The notes under the pieces are model-generated. The model saw nothing but the letters and a program-made list of their open reading frames with translations. It did not search any database and had not been told where the DNA came from. A program made the position numbers and the translations under genes. A DNA stretch of 64,000 nucleotides, taken from positions 105,923-169,922 of the forward strand of contig NZ_JAKEVD010000004.1 in NCBI RefSeq assembly GCF_022398325.1, given 5' to 3'. The DNA is from Shewanella sp. Isolate13 (GTDB lineage: Bacteria > Pseudomonadota > Gammaproteobacteria > Enterobacterales > Shewanellaceae). Of this stretch, positions 26,332 to 35,226 are shown piece by piece. Positions within the stretch are counted from its first letter, which is position 1. Every line of letters starts with the position of its first letter.

Positions 26332-27660
26332 TTACATATCGCAAGCTTTAAGTGGCTTACGTAGCTGAGCACGAACGTTATCCATGCCTGAATAGAACTC
26401 TTTCATCATCAGTAGTCCCATCATCTTACCGTTATCGGTAACAATCAGCTTATCTGGGTCTGTTGGGTCATTCTTAATCGCGCCGATGGCTTTCATCGAT
26501 GTCATCTCTTTAAACAAGGCGGTATCGAGGTTCACACCGAAGGTATCTCGGAAATACTTACGCGACAGGCGACCAGAGAACATGCCCAGTAAGAAACGGT
26601 ACTGCATCACTTCCTTGCGACCATAATTCTTCTGCTGATCGACGCCCATCTGGCCATTTGCGATACGCTCCTGGTACTTACGTAGTGAGAAGGTATTCAC
26701 ATACAGGGTGTCATTTAGGAAGCTAAACGAGCCAGAACCCACCCCTAAATACTCGTCGTAATCGATTACGTATTCATCGAAGCCTTCGTTATTCGCCTTA
26801 CCAAATGCCCATGCTGATAGCTGGTTATACTGACCGTTCAAACTGTTTAGGATTTGGCGGTACTGACGCGCCATATCACCATGTGGTGCAGCCAACTTAC
26901 CCTTTACGCTCTTACGAGTCTGGTGAGTGATCATCAACGGATAGGTAGTGATCTGGCGTGGATCAAGCTTAGAAGCCATATCTAAGTCATGCTGGATCAC
27001 TTCATCGGTCTGACCGCGGAAGCCAAAGATTAGGTCAACGTTGATGATCGGGAACAGCTCTTTAGCCGCCATGATCTTATCGAAAGTCTGCTGTCCTGAG
27101 CCGAATTTCTCGATGCGATCCGTCATGGTCAGAATGTCATCGTTAAAACTCTGAACGCCGATAGACATACGATCCACTAAGCCTTCAAGCTGCTTAAAAC
27201 CTTCGCTATCTAAGTGCTGAGGGTCTGACTCACACGACACCTCTTTAATGCTCGGGAATAGCTTCTTAGCGTGCTCGATAGTGCGGGCAAGCTCATCTTC
27301 TAATACGGTTGTAGTGCCACCACCGATATACATAGACTCAAAGTCATAACCTAAGGCTTTAACCATATCCATCTCTTTACGCAAAGAGATGAAATAAGCG
27401 CGCGCTTTATCCTCTTTAAAGAGGAAGCGGTGGAAAGTACAGAATGAGCATAGGGTATGACAGAAAGGCACATGCGCATACAGCATGTACTTCTTGCCTT
27501 CAATTGGATTTGGCATCATCTCAGCCGAAACCGTGTCCAGTCTTAAATTGCGGTCTACATAAAATTGCATCACCTTTTCCATACCGCTAATCATCCAGTT
27601 CGGTGTGGTGATATTGGCGTTATATGGTTGAGCAATTTCAGGCAAAATAATCGAAGACAT
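26332..27660 (-). CDS. HemN/HutW-like radical SAM protein linked to the fdh island
   Basis: A 442-residue radical SAM enzyme of the coproporphyrinogen III oxidase family. I start at the ATG at 27660, with AGGA five bases upstream; a longer frame to 27753 looks spurious. The cluster motif is HVPFCHTLCSFCTF (CX3CX2C), followed by MYIGGGTTT for SAM binding and SIGVQSFNDDIL. It could be an anaerobic haem synthesis enzyme or a haem-using or haem-degrading relative (HutW/ChuW). Placed 260 bases downstream of fdhC1 on the same strand, it may help supply haem b for the three FdhC cytochromes under anaerobiosis. That link is inference. Confidence 0.85.
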   Translation of the reverse strand: MSSIILPEIAQPYNANITTPNWMISGMEKVMQFYVDRNLRLDTVSAEMMPNPIEGKKYMLYAHVPFCHTLCSFCTFHRFLFKEDKARAYFISLRKEMDMVKALGYDFESMYIGGGTTTVLEDELARTIEHAKKLFPSIKEVSCESDPQHLDSEGFKQLEGLVDRMSIGVQSFNDDILTMTDRIEKFGSGQQTFDKIMAAKELFPIINVDLIFGFRGQTDEVIQHDLDMASKLDPRQITTYPLMITHQTRKSVKGKLAAPHGDMARQYRQILNSLNGQYNQLSAWAFGKANNEGFDEYVIDYDEYLGVGSGSFSFLNDTLYVNTFSLRKYQERIANGQMGVDQQKNYGRKEVMQYRFLLGMFSGRLSRKYFRDTFGVNLDTALFKEMTSMKAIGAIKNDPTDPDKLIVTDNGKMMGLLMMKEFYSGMDNVRAQLRKPLKACDM

Positions 27661-27862
27661 AAAAATTCCTATAAGAAGAATGCTAATTACAAAAGAATCG
27701 GAAAATTGGAATGCACTAGCGGAGAGCAAAATTAGCACTTTAAATAAGCACAAAACGTGATTAGGTTATAACTTAGCGTTTCCTATCAATGAAATGTAGG
27801 TTTTTTTGTTAAGCGGGTCATACTTTAGCGATTGCGCATAAAGTGTACAGCTTCATTCTAAT
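27661..27862. other. Promoter region of the HemN-like gene
   Basis: AT-rich, with no strong FNR or CRP consensus; CGTGATTAGGTTATAA at about 27755 is only a weak CRP-like match. No gene seen. Confidence 0.4.
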
Positions 27863-27897
27863 ATAAAAACACCCCAGCAATGAATAGCTGAGGTGCT
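27863..27897 (-). terminator. Terminator after fdhC1
   Basis: Minus strand CACCTCAGC-8 nt-GCTGGGGTG (one mismatch) followed by TTTTTATAT. Unlike the terminators of cassettes 2 and 3. Confidence 0.8.
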
Positions 27898-27919
27898 TAG
27901 GATTTAAGTGTAGAGAGGA

Positions 27920-28903
27920 TTACTCTTTATACTTAAGGGTACCGTTCTCTTTGATCTCATCGAACCAAAGGTTATGGTGCTGGCTTGCCCATGTTTCATC
28001 ACAGTAACCAGAAACCATACACTCCATACCACCTTCAGACATAATCGTTGCCATGAAGATATGCACGATTGAGAAAGCAGTAATGATGATAGCTGCGACA
28101 GAGTGAAGAATTAGCGCCACTAAGCTTAGCGTACGGCTTGGCTCGAACAAGTTAGGGAATAGCAGCAGCATACCCGATGCCGAAACAACTAGACCGAAAG
28201 CTGCGAAAGTCCAGAACCATAGCTTCTCACCGGCGTTTGCAAAACCTGCATCTGGGTGCTTGCCTTTGAATGGACCGAAGTTGATGTAACCACCAACAAC
28301 CATCATCCACTTAAGGTCGTACATCTTCGGTAACTGGTTCTTAGCCCAAAGCACTGTCATTAACGCCCAGCCGATCATGAACGGAATTGCCATGATGTCG
28401 TGGATCTGCTTAGCAGCGTTAACTAGGCCAGCCCAGAAGCCTTCGCCTATGTACGGCTGGAAGAAGAAACGTCCAGCAAGTAGGGTTAAGCCTGTCAGAA
28501 TCAATAGTAGGCAAGGAATCGCACCTAGCCAGTGAATCGAGACATCAAACTTAGACCAGCGATATACCAGCTTACCAGAGAAACCGCCATGAAGCTTAGA
28601 GATGCCGTTCACTTTGATAAACAGAATAAAGATGATGATCATGCCGAAAAGGGCTGCCATCATCGCAGGCGCAAGAATATCACTACGCAAGTCAAGAACA
28701 CGTAGGTCATACATGTTAATCGCTTGACCGTGGAATTCACTTGTTGAAGTTGTACGCCCCTCTTCGCCCGCTTTTAGCTGAGCCCAGACTTGGCCGTTAT
28801 TAACTTCAATCGTGTCACCCACTTTGTCAGTAGCATGGGCAAATACAGATACACTGAAGAACAGTGCAATTGCCACGCCTATGTGTTTGAACCATTTGTT
28901 CAT
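27920..28903 (-). CDS. fdhC1: Formate dehydrogenase cytochrome b subunit, cassette 1
   Basis: Membrane anchor that takes electrons from FdhB through haem b to quinone. I start at the ATG at 28903, with AGGAG five bases before it. The 327-residue product has a signal-like N-terminal helix ending in VFAHA, a periplasmic stretch of about 55 residues, and five further helices. Likely haem histidines are in SIHWLG, QIHDIM, LILHS and IVHIFM, as in E. coli FdnI. It is longer than FdnI because of the N-terminal extension. It is nearly identical to FdhC2 from the second helix onward. Last gene of cassette 1. Confidence 0.93.
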   Translation of the reverse strand: MNKWFKHIGVAIALFFSVSVFAHATDKVGDTIEVNNGQVWAQLKAGEEGRTTSTSEFHGQAINMYDLRVLDLRSDILAPAMMAALFGMIIIFILFIKVNGISKLHGGFSGKLVYRWSKFDVSIHWLGAIPCLLLILTGLTLLAGRFFFQPYIGEGFWAGLVNAAKQIHDIMAIPFMIGWALMTVLWAKNQLPKMYDLKWMMVVGGYINFGPFKGKHPDAGFANAGEKLWFWTFAAFGLVVSASGMLLLFPNLFEPSRTLSLVALILHSVAAIIITAFSIVHIFMATIMSEGGMECMVSGYCDETWASQHHNLWFDEIKENGTLKYKE

Positions 28904-28978
28904 ATCAACTCCTGATTGCTGCAAGCCACCTCAGGTAGACAGCTTGCAGCGATTATGGACTAACTCAATATCTAAGGC

Positions 28979-29548
28979 TTAGCCCCAAACATTTTTGTTA
29001 GAACCACGGTATGCAACACGCTCACGGAAGATTGCAGAAACAACTTCTGCGTCACCCGCTAGTAGTGACTTAGTTGCACACAACTCAGCACACATAGGTA
29101 GCTTACCTTCAGCAATACGGTTTGCACCGTACTTCTGACGCTCTGCATCAGAGAAGTTCTCTTCTGGGCCGCCGGCACAGAAAGTACACTTGTCCATAAC
29201 GCCACGAGCACCAAATGCACCCTTTTTAGGGAACTGAGGCGCGCCGAATGGGCAAGCGTATAGGCAGTAACCACAACCGATACAAGTATCTTTGTCGTGA
29301 AGTACGATGCCATCTTCTGTCTTGTAGAAACAGTTTGCTGGGCAAACTGCCATACAAGGTGCATCGCTACAGTGCATACATGCTACTGAGATAGACGCTT
29401 CGCCTTTCTCACCATCATTGATAGTCACTACGCGACGACGTTGAATTCCCCACTCTAGAGCAGAGTCGTTTTCGTTCTTACATGCTGTGACACAACCGTT
29501 ACACTCGATGCAGCGCTTGGTATCACATAAAAATTTCATTGTAGCCAT
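28979..29548 (-). CDS. fdhB1: Formate dehydrogenase iron-sulfur subunit, cassette 1
   Basis: Electron-transfer subunit of 189 residues with four [4Fe-4S] sites: CIECNGCVTAC, CMHCSDAPCMAVCP, CIGCGYCLYACP and the split site CTFC...CAELC. It lacks the C-terminal membrane helix of E. coli FdnH, so it should be held by FdhA and FdhC only. It has no signal peptide and would be exported with the Tat-targeted FdhA. FdhB2 differs from it at 8 of 189 residues. Confidence 0.95.
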   Translation of the reverse strand: MATMKFLCDTKRCIECNGCVTACKNENDSALEWGIQRRRVVTINDGEKGEASISVACMHCSDAPCMAVCPANCFYKTEDGIVLHDKDTCIGCGYCLYACPFGAPQFPKKGAFGARGVMDKCTFCAGGPEENFSDAERQKYGANRIAEGKLPMCAELCATKSLLAGDAEVVSAIFRERVAYRGSNKNVWG

Positions 29549-29577
29549 TCTGGCAATTCTCCTAGCGAATACTGCAA

Positions 29578-32451
29578 TTATGCTTTAGCAATCTGACAAA
29601 GTGATGCTTTAGTTTCCTGCATCTGAGTCACAGGGTCATAACCATAAGTCATTACCGTGTTTGCTGACTCACCAACAATGTAAGGTTTAGTGCTAATGCC
29701 ACCCGACTCTGGGTATTGCAGATCTTCACCATGCATAACACCCGCAAAGTGATAAGGCATCCAAGTTACACCAGGCTTAACGCGTGGAGTTACCATCGCC
29801 TTGATCTTAATACGACCACCTTCAGCGCCTTCAACCCAAACGTCATCACCGTCACGTAGACCGCGATCAGCAGCGTCTGCTGGGTTAATTTCAATGAACA
29901 TCTCTTGCTGAAGCTCAGCAAGCCATGGGCAAGAACGAGACTCTTCACCACCACCTTCATACTCAACCAAACGGCCAGAAGTTACGATTAGTGGGTACTT
30001 CTTATCTAGATCGTCAGAGATCACTTTGTCTTGCAACGTCTTGAATAACGTTGGTAGACGGTGTACTTGCATGTCGTTATGAGTTGGGTATTTCTCAATT
30101 AGATCACGACGTGAAGTGTAGATTGGCTCACGGTGAACAGGCACTTCGTCTGGGAAAGTCCAAACGCGACAACGTGCTTTAGCGTTACCGTATGGCACCA
30201 TGTTGTGTGCTAGTGCAACACGTACGATACCACCGCCTAAGTCAGTAGACCAAGTACGGTTTTCAGCTAGTGCCTTCTCTTCAGCAGTTAGCTCATCCCA
30301 CCAGCCAAGTTGCTTCAGCATCTTGTCATCGAATTGTGGGTAACCGTCTTGGATATCAGCACCAACAGAAGCTGAGTCTTCAGCTAGAATGCTAACGCCT
30401 TCATGCTCAACACCGAAACGAGCACGGAAGTTACCACCACCTTGGTTAACGTTCATACCTGTGCGGTATAGAATCTGTGAACCTGGGTGCTTCTGCTCTG
30501 GCGTACCCCAACATGGCCAAGGTAGACCGTAAGTTTCGCCCTTGTTCACGCCACCTGGTGCTTCTAGTGTTTCTGAAGAGAAATCACCCCAGTTCATGGT
30601 GTGAGCACGGATACGCTCTGGGCTCCAACCTGTGTAACCGATTGAACGCATACCTTTAGCGTATTCACGCATGATGTCATCAGGATCTGGCATGTTGCCG
30701 TTAACCTTGATGTGCTTTGTCCATGTGTCAGCAATGCCTACATGCTTCGCTAAGCGGTACATGATTTCTAGGTCATTCTTAGACTCGAACATTGGCTCAA
30801 CAACTTGCTGACGCCACTGTGCACTACGGCCAGAGTTGTTTACTGAACCCTCACACTCAAACTGAGTGGCTGCTGGTAACAAGTAAACGCCATCTTTACG
30901 ACGGTGCATAACACCCGCCATTGTTGGATACGGGTCAACAACAACGACTGTTTCTAACTTGTCCAATGCATCACGCACTTCCATCTGACGAGTTTCAGTG
31001 TTGATTGACTGACCCCAGAAGAATGCTAGACGTAGGTTATCTTTTTGAGCAAGTTTGTCTTTAGCTTCTAACACACCATCTTGCCAGCGAGAACATGGCA
31101 TACCAGGAGTGGTCATTGGGCTACGACCTAAGTAAGACTTTTGGTCGAAACGTGCTTTAACTGATTCATATGGTAGATCCCATACACGAGACCAGTGGTG
31201 CCATGCGCCTTCACCAACGCCGTAGTAGCCTGGTAAGTTATCGAATAGCAGACCCATGTCCGTTGCGCCCTGAACGTTGTCATGGCCACGGAAAATGTTA
31301 GTACCACCACCAGACACACCCATGTTACCTAGCACTAGCTGCAGGATAGAGTACATACGCGTGTTAGCGTTACCAACGTGGTGCTGAGTACCACCCATAC
31401 ACCAAATTACAGTACCTGGACGGTTAGTCGCCATCTGCTTCGCAGCAGCATAAACTGCATCGCGAGATACGCCAGTGACGTTTTCAACTTCTTCTGGAGT
31501 CCAACGCGCAGCTTCTTCACGGATCTTGTCCATGCCATAAGCACGTGTACGGATGAACTCTTTATCTTCCCAACCATTTTCAAAAATGTGCCACATTAGA
31601 CCGTAAACCAAAGGAATATCGGTACCTGGACGTAATGGTAGGTGGATATCGGCGTGCGCCATAGTGCGAGAGAAACGTGGATCAGCAACAGTAATAGTCG
31701 CGCCGCGCTCTTTAGCGATCAGGATGTGCTGCATCGCAACTGGATGCGCCTCTGCTGGGTTTGCCCCAATCAGGAAGATATTTTTTGCGTTACGGATATC
31801 GTTGAAAGAGTTGGTTTGTGCACCATAACCCCAAGTATTCGCAACACCAGCAACTGTGGTTGAGTGACAGATACGCGCTGAATGGTCAACGTTGTTTGTG
31901 CCCCACATTGCCGCAAACTTACGGTACATGTATGCACCTTCGTTTGAGAACTTAGCGCTACCCATGAAGTAAACTGAGTCTGGACCTGATGTTTGATTGA
32001 TCTCAAGCATCTTATCGCCGATTTCAGATACAGCCTGCTCCCATGAAAGCTTCTTCCACTTACCGCCTTCAAGCTTCATTGGGTACTTAACACGCTTATA
32101 TGAGTGCGTGTGGTAACGTAGGCTCGCGCCTTTAGCACAGTGACCGCCAGAGTTGAATGGGTGGTCGAATGCAGGCTCTTGACCTGTCCACACACCGTTT
32201 TGAACTTCAGCGTATAAACCACAACCTACCGCACAAGCACTACATACTGTACGCTTGATTTCTGTTGGTGCATCGTGCGCAACAGTTTGAACCTTGGCTT
32301 CAGCTTTACGCATCATGCCTGTGCCCAATAAAGAAGCTGCTGCAATACCACCTGAAGTGATACCGGCTTGCTTCATAAACTGACGACGGCTAATACCTAG
32401 AGTCTTTTTCTCTACAGTCGGTGCCGCGTTAGATTTGCGAGTTAACTTCAT
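29578..32451 (-). CDS. fdhA1: Formate dehydrogenase catalytic subunit, cassette 1
   Basis: A 957-residue molybdopterin (Mo or W) enzyme that oxidises formate to CO2 in the periplasm. Residues 21-27, SRRQFMK, form a Tat signal. Then come the [4Fe-4S] cysteines C70, C73, C77 and C105, and the metal ligand Cys195 in RICHSTTVAG where other formate dehydrogenases have selenocysteine. The MGGTQHHVGNANTR and GVSGGGTNIFRGHDNVQGATD blocks are typical of the family, and the C-terminal domain binds the pterin. It follows fdhX1 by 18 bases and precedes fdhB1 by 29. Several surface and inner segments differ from FdhA2 and FdhA3 (for example GVGEGAWHHWSRVWDL), so substrate affinity or metal preference may differ. 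Confidence 0.96.
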   Translation of the reverse strand: MKLTRKSNAAPTVEKKTLGISRRQFMKQAGITSGGIAAASLLGTGMMRKAEAKVQTVAHDAPTEIKRTVCSACAVGCGLYAEVQNGVWTGQEPAFDHPFNSGGHCAKGASLRYHTHSYKRVKYPMKLEGGKWKKLSWEQAVSEIGDKMLEINQTSGPDSVYFMGSAKFSNEGAYMYRKFAAMWGTNNVDHSARICHSTTVAGVANTWGYGAQTNSFNDIRNAKNIFLIGANPAEAHPVAMQHILIAKERGATITVADPRFSRTMAHADIHLPLRPGTDIPLVYGLMWHIFENGWEDKEFIRTRAYGMDKIREEAARWTPEEVENVTGVSRDAVYAAAKQMATNRPGTVIWCMGGTQHHVGNANTRMYSILQLVLGNMGVSGGGTNIFRGHDNVQGATDMGLLFDNLPGYYGVGEGAWHHWSRVWDLPYESVKARFDQKSYLGRSPMTTPGMPCSRWQDGVLEAKDKLAQKDNLRLAFFWGQSINTETRQMEVRDALDKLETVVVVDPYPTMAGVMHRRKDGVYLLPAATQFECEGSVNNSGRSAQWRQQVVEPMFESKNDLEIMYRLAKHVGIADTWTKHIKVNGNMPDPDDIMREYAKGMRSIGYTGWSPERIRAHTMNWGDFSSETLEAPGGVNKGETYGLPWPCWGTPEQKHPGSQILYRTGMNVNQGGGNFRARFGVEHEGVSILAEDSASVGADIQDGYPQFDDKMLKQLGWWDELTAEEKALAENRTWSTDLGGGIVRVALAHNMVPYGNAKARCRVWTFPDEVPVHREPIYTSRRDLIEKYPTHNDMQVHRLPTLFKTLQDKVISDDLDKKYPLIVTSGRLVEYEGGGEESRSCPWLAELQQEMFIEINPADAADRGLRDGDDVWVEGAEGGRIKIKAMVTPRVKPGVTWMPYHFAGVMHGEDLQYPESGGISTKPYIVGESANTVMTYGYDPVTQMQETKASLCQIAKA

Positions 32452-32469
32452 CGCTTTACTTCTCCTAGA

Positions 32470-32667
32470 CTAGCCGCGTAAGCTATTGTAATAACTGCGG
32501 ATATGTGCAGTTTCATGATAGCCATTGTCATTATTTGTGCTAACTTTACTTTCACTTGCTTGAGCAACACTTACGCCAGTTGCGGCGATAGCGACACTTG
32601 CGGTGCCACCGATAGTCAGTGCTTTCAGCAAAGATCTGCGGTTCAGATCAGGCTGTTGCTTCTTCAT
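32470..32667 (-). CDS. fdhX1: FdhX small Tat-signal protein, cassette 1
   Basis: A 65-residue protein of the 'formate dehydrogenase region TAT target' type. Nearly half is a Tat signal: NRRSLLKAL, a hydrophobic run, and AQA at about residue 37. The mature part is under 30 residues and ends in the conserved YHETAHIRSYYNSLRG. It has no cysteine or histidine cluster to hold a cofactor. It opens each of the three cassettes, 18 bases before fdhA. Role unproven; a small structural or maturation subunit of the exported enzyme is the likeliest guess. It differs from FdhX2 at two residues. Confidence 0.88.
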   Translation of the reverse strand: MKKQQPDLNRRSLLKALTIGGTASVAIAATGVSVAQASESKVSTNNDNGYHETAHIRSYYNSLRG

Positions 32668-32882
32668 TTTTACTCCTGGTAGGAAGGAATACTCTGGTTA
32701 TAAAAACTTAAGACAGCCCTAATAACGCGACCATTTACAATGTAACCAAGAGACTTGTAACGCAAATGCTCAATATTGTAAAAAATGTATAATTATTAGG
32801 GGTATCCAACAATATAGCCGGCGTAATATAAAGAATTTCGATTTCTTAAAAGTTGATCGAAATCTGATTAAACCTCCGATTT
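32668..32882 (-). promoter_or_regulatory. Promoter region of cassette 1 with a conserved TTGATN4ATC element
   Basis: Upstream DNA is homologous to that of cassette 2. A partly FNR-like element, TTGAT-CGAA-ATCTG, lies at 32853-32866, 186 bases before the fdhX1 start; the copy in cassette 2 is 185 bases before its start. Conserved blocks around it include TATCCAACAA and GTAATATAAAGAATTTC. It matches 8 of 10 positions of TTGATN4ATCAA. Confidence 0.5.
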
Positions 32883-33515
32883 AAGCGCATATCTACAGAA
32901 ACTGTTAACTAGCGCACATTTATAAATACCAACAAACGCTCAACCACAAAAAAGAACCACAAAAACCAATCAAAACAAAAATAAAAGAACAACTATCACA
33001 GTAAGTTACAAACAAAAATCCAAATAATACCAATCATTAACACATATTGCCAACTAACCACCCTTTTGCATGGTTTCAGGCGATTTTAGCCATATTATAA
33101 TGCCGACTTGTTACAGCCATGTAGCGACCAGGCGGAGCCTCAGCCAATACCATCAGCTCCTATATCAAGCCGTAACTCAGCTCTGATTTAGGCACTTGCA
33201 CTAGGCTAATAACAAGACTTCCCCATCTGTGGTATGAAGCTGTGTTTGAATGAATTAATAAGCCAAGCATCGCTTGAAGAGGATAAGCCAACATCGACCG
33301 CTAATCGGAGGCCTAGTAGCTAATGCAGTGCCGTTCTCACTTGAACACGCACGGTTTCAGATAAAGTCTAATTGGCGATAGGCTCAACGCCTTAAAGTAA
33401 AAGAGAGTTGCTAAGCCGTATTAGCAGGCCGATGTGTACTAATGAAGCTCAATCCCTGCTAGTTTCAGTCAAAACTTAATTGATAATAAGAAGTAGGCAG
33501 TTTAGGGATAAAAAC
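32883..33515. other. Long spacer between fdh cassettes 1 and 2
   Basis: About 630 bp between the cassette-1 upstream region and the terminator of cassette 2. AT-rich to 33080, then more mixed. No ORF, tRNA or repeat that I can support. It has no counterpart between cassettes 2 and 3. Confidence 0.5.
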
Positions 33516-33546
33516 AAAAATGCCCCGACTAAGTCGGGGCATTTTT
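33516..33546 (-). terminator. Terminator after fdhC2
   Basis: AAAAATGCCCCGAC-TAA-GTCGGGGCATTTTT, a 14-bp stem with T-run on the minus strand. It differs by one base from the terminator after fdhC3. Confidence 0.95.
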
Positions 33547-33566
33547 AGGCGATAATGCAATTAGCA

Positions 33567-34547
33567 TTAGTCTTTGTACTTAAGGGTACCGTTCTCTTTG
33601 ATCTCATCGAACCAAAGGTTATGGTGCTGGCTTGCCCATGTTTCATCACAGTAACCAGAAACCATACACTCCATACCGCCTTCTGACATAACCGTTGCCA
33701 TGAAGATATGCACGATTGAGAAAGCAGTGATGATGATAGCACCGATAGAGTGAAGAATTAGCGCCACTAAGCTCAGTGTACGGCTAGGCTCGAACAAGTT
33801 CGGGAATAGCAACAGCATACCCGATGCTGAAACCACTAAACCGAACACAGCGAATGCCCAGAACCATAATTTCTCACCCGCGTTAGCAAAACCCGCGTCT
33901 GGATGCTTACCTTTGAATGGACCGAAGTTGATGTAACCACCAACAACCATCATCCACTTAAGGTCATACATCTTAGGCATCTGGTTCTTAGCCCAAAGCA
34001 CAGTCATAAGTGCCCAACCAATCATGAACGGGATCGCCATGATGTCGTGGATCTGCTTAGCACCGTTCACTAGACCAGCCCAAAGGCCTTCGCCAATGTA
34101 CGGCTGGAAGAAGAAACGTCCAGCAAGTAGGGTTAAGCCTGTCAGGATCAATAACAGACAAGGGATCGCACCTAGCCAGTGAATTGATACATCAAACTTA
34201 GACCAACGGTAAACCAGCTTGCCTGAGAAACCACCGTGCAGCTTCGAAATGCCATTCACCTTGATAAACAAGACAAAGATGATGATCATGCCGAAAAGGG
34301 CAGCCATCATAGCTGGAGCAAGAATATCACTGCGCAATTCAAGTACACGCAGGTCATAGGTGTTGATTGCTTGACCGTGGAATTCACTCTTTGAAGTCGT
34401 GTAGCCGTCCTCACCCGCTTTTAGCTGAGACCAGATTTGACCATTTACTTCATTAGTGTCACCCACTTTAGGGGCATCGTGGGCAAATACAGACACACTA
34501 AATAACAGTGCAATTGCCACGCCTATGTGTTTTAACCATTTGTTCAT
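33567..34547 (-). CDS. fdhC2: Formate dehydrogenase cytochrome b subunit, cassette 2
   Basis: A 326-residue haem b membrane subunit, start at the ATG at 34547 with GAGGA upstream. Same layout as FdhC1: signal-like helix, periplasmic stretch, five helices with the histidines SIHWLG, QIHDIM, LILHS and IVHIFM. It is almost identical to FdhC1 outside the first 80 residues, which suggests recent duplication or gene conversion. It should reduce the quinone pool with electrons from FdhB2. Confidence 0.93.
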   Translation of the reverse strand: MNKWLKHIGVAIALLFSVSVFAHDAPKVGDTNEVNGQIWSQLKAGEDGYTTSKSEFHGQAINTYDLRVLELRSDILAPAMMAALFGMIIIFVLFIKVNGISKLHGGFSGKLVYRWSKFDVSIHWLGAIPCLLLILTGLTLLAGRFFFQPYIGEGLWAGLVNGAKQIHDIMAIPFMIGWALMTVLWAKNQMPKMYDLKWMMVVGGYINFGPFKGKHPDAGFANAGEKLWFWAFAVFGLVVSASGMLLLFPNLFEPSRTLSLVALILHSIGAIIITAFSIVHIFMATVMSEGGMECMVSGYCDETWASQHHNLWFDEIKENGTLKYKD

Positions 34548-34627
34548 AATACGTCCTCTTTTACCACTGAGTGACTCAAGCGAATGAGCCACTCAGGGTA
34601 CGTTAGAAGTTAGTCAACCTAAGTTGA

Positions 34628-35197
34628 TTAACCCCAAACTGCGTTTTTAGAACCACGGTATGCAACACGCTCACGGAAGATATTAGAGATAACCTCTGCA
34701 TCACCCGCTAGTAGTGACTTAGTTGCACACAACTCAGCACACATAGGTAGCTTACCTTCAGCAATACGGTTTGCACCGTACTTCTGACGCTCTGCATCAG
34801 AGAAGTTCTCTTCTGGGCCACCGGCACAGAAAGTACACTTATCCATCTTACCGCGAGCACCGAACGCACCTGATTTAGGGAACTGTGGCGCACCAAATGG
34901 GCAAGCGTATAGACAGTAACCACAACCGATACAAGTATCTTTGTCGTGAAGTACGATGCCATCTTCTGTCTTGTAGAAACAGTTTGCAGGACAAACTGCC
35001 ATACAAGGTGCATCACTACAGTGCATACACGCTACTGAGATAGACGCTTCGCCTTTAACACCGTCATTGATAGTCACTACGCGACGACGTTGAATTCCCC
35101 ACTCTAGAGCAGAGTCGTTTTCGTTCTTACATGCTGTGACACAACCGTTACACTCGATGCAGCGCTTGGTATCACATAAAAATTTCATTGTAGCCAT
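34628..35197 (-). CDS. fdhB2: Formate dehydrogenase iron-sulfur subunit, cassette 2
   Basis: A 189-residue four-cluster ferredoxin subunit with the same cysteine pattern as FdhB1 and 8 amino acid differences from it, several clustered at the extreme C-terminus (SKNAVWG against SNKNVWG). Preceded by AGGAG. The first 130 bases and the ribosome site match those of fdhB1. Confidence 0.95.
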   Translation of the reverse strand: MATMKFLCDTKRCIECNGCVTACKNENDSALEWGIQRRRVVTINDGVKGEASISVACMHCSDAPCMAVCPANCFYKTEDGIVLHDKDTCIGCGYCLYACPFGAPQFPKSGAFGARGKMDKCTFCAGGPEENFSDAERQKYGANRIAEGKLPMCAELCATKSLLAGDAEVISNIFRERVAYRGSKNAVWG

Positions 35198-35226
35198 TCT
35201 GGCAATTCTCCTAGCTAATTCTGCAC

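Noticed and set aside
29578..32451. Selenocysteine at the FdhA active site
   Set aside because: All three genes have an ordinary cysteine codon in RICHS and an uninterrupted frame, so no UGA recoding is needed.
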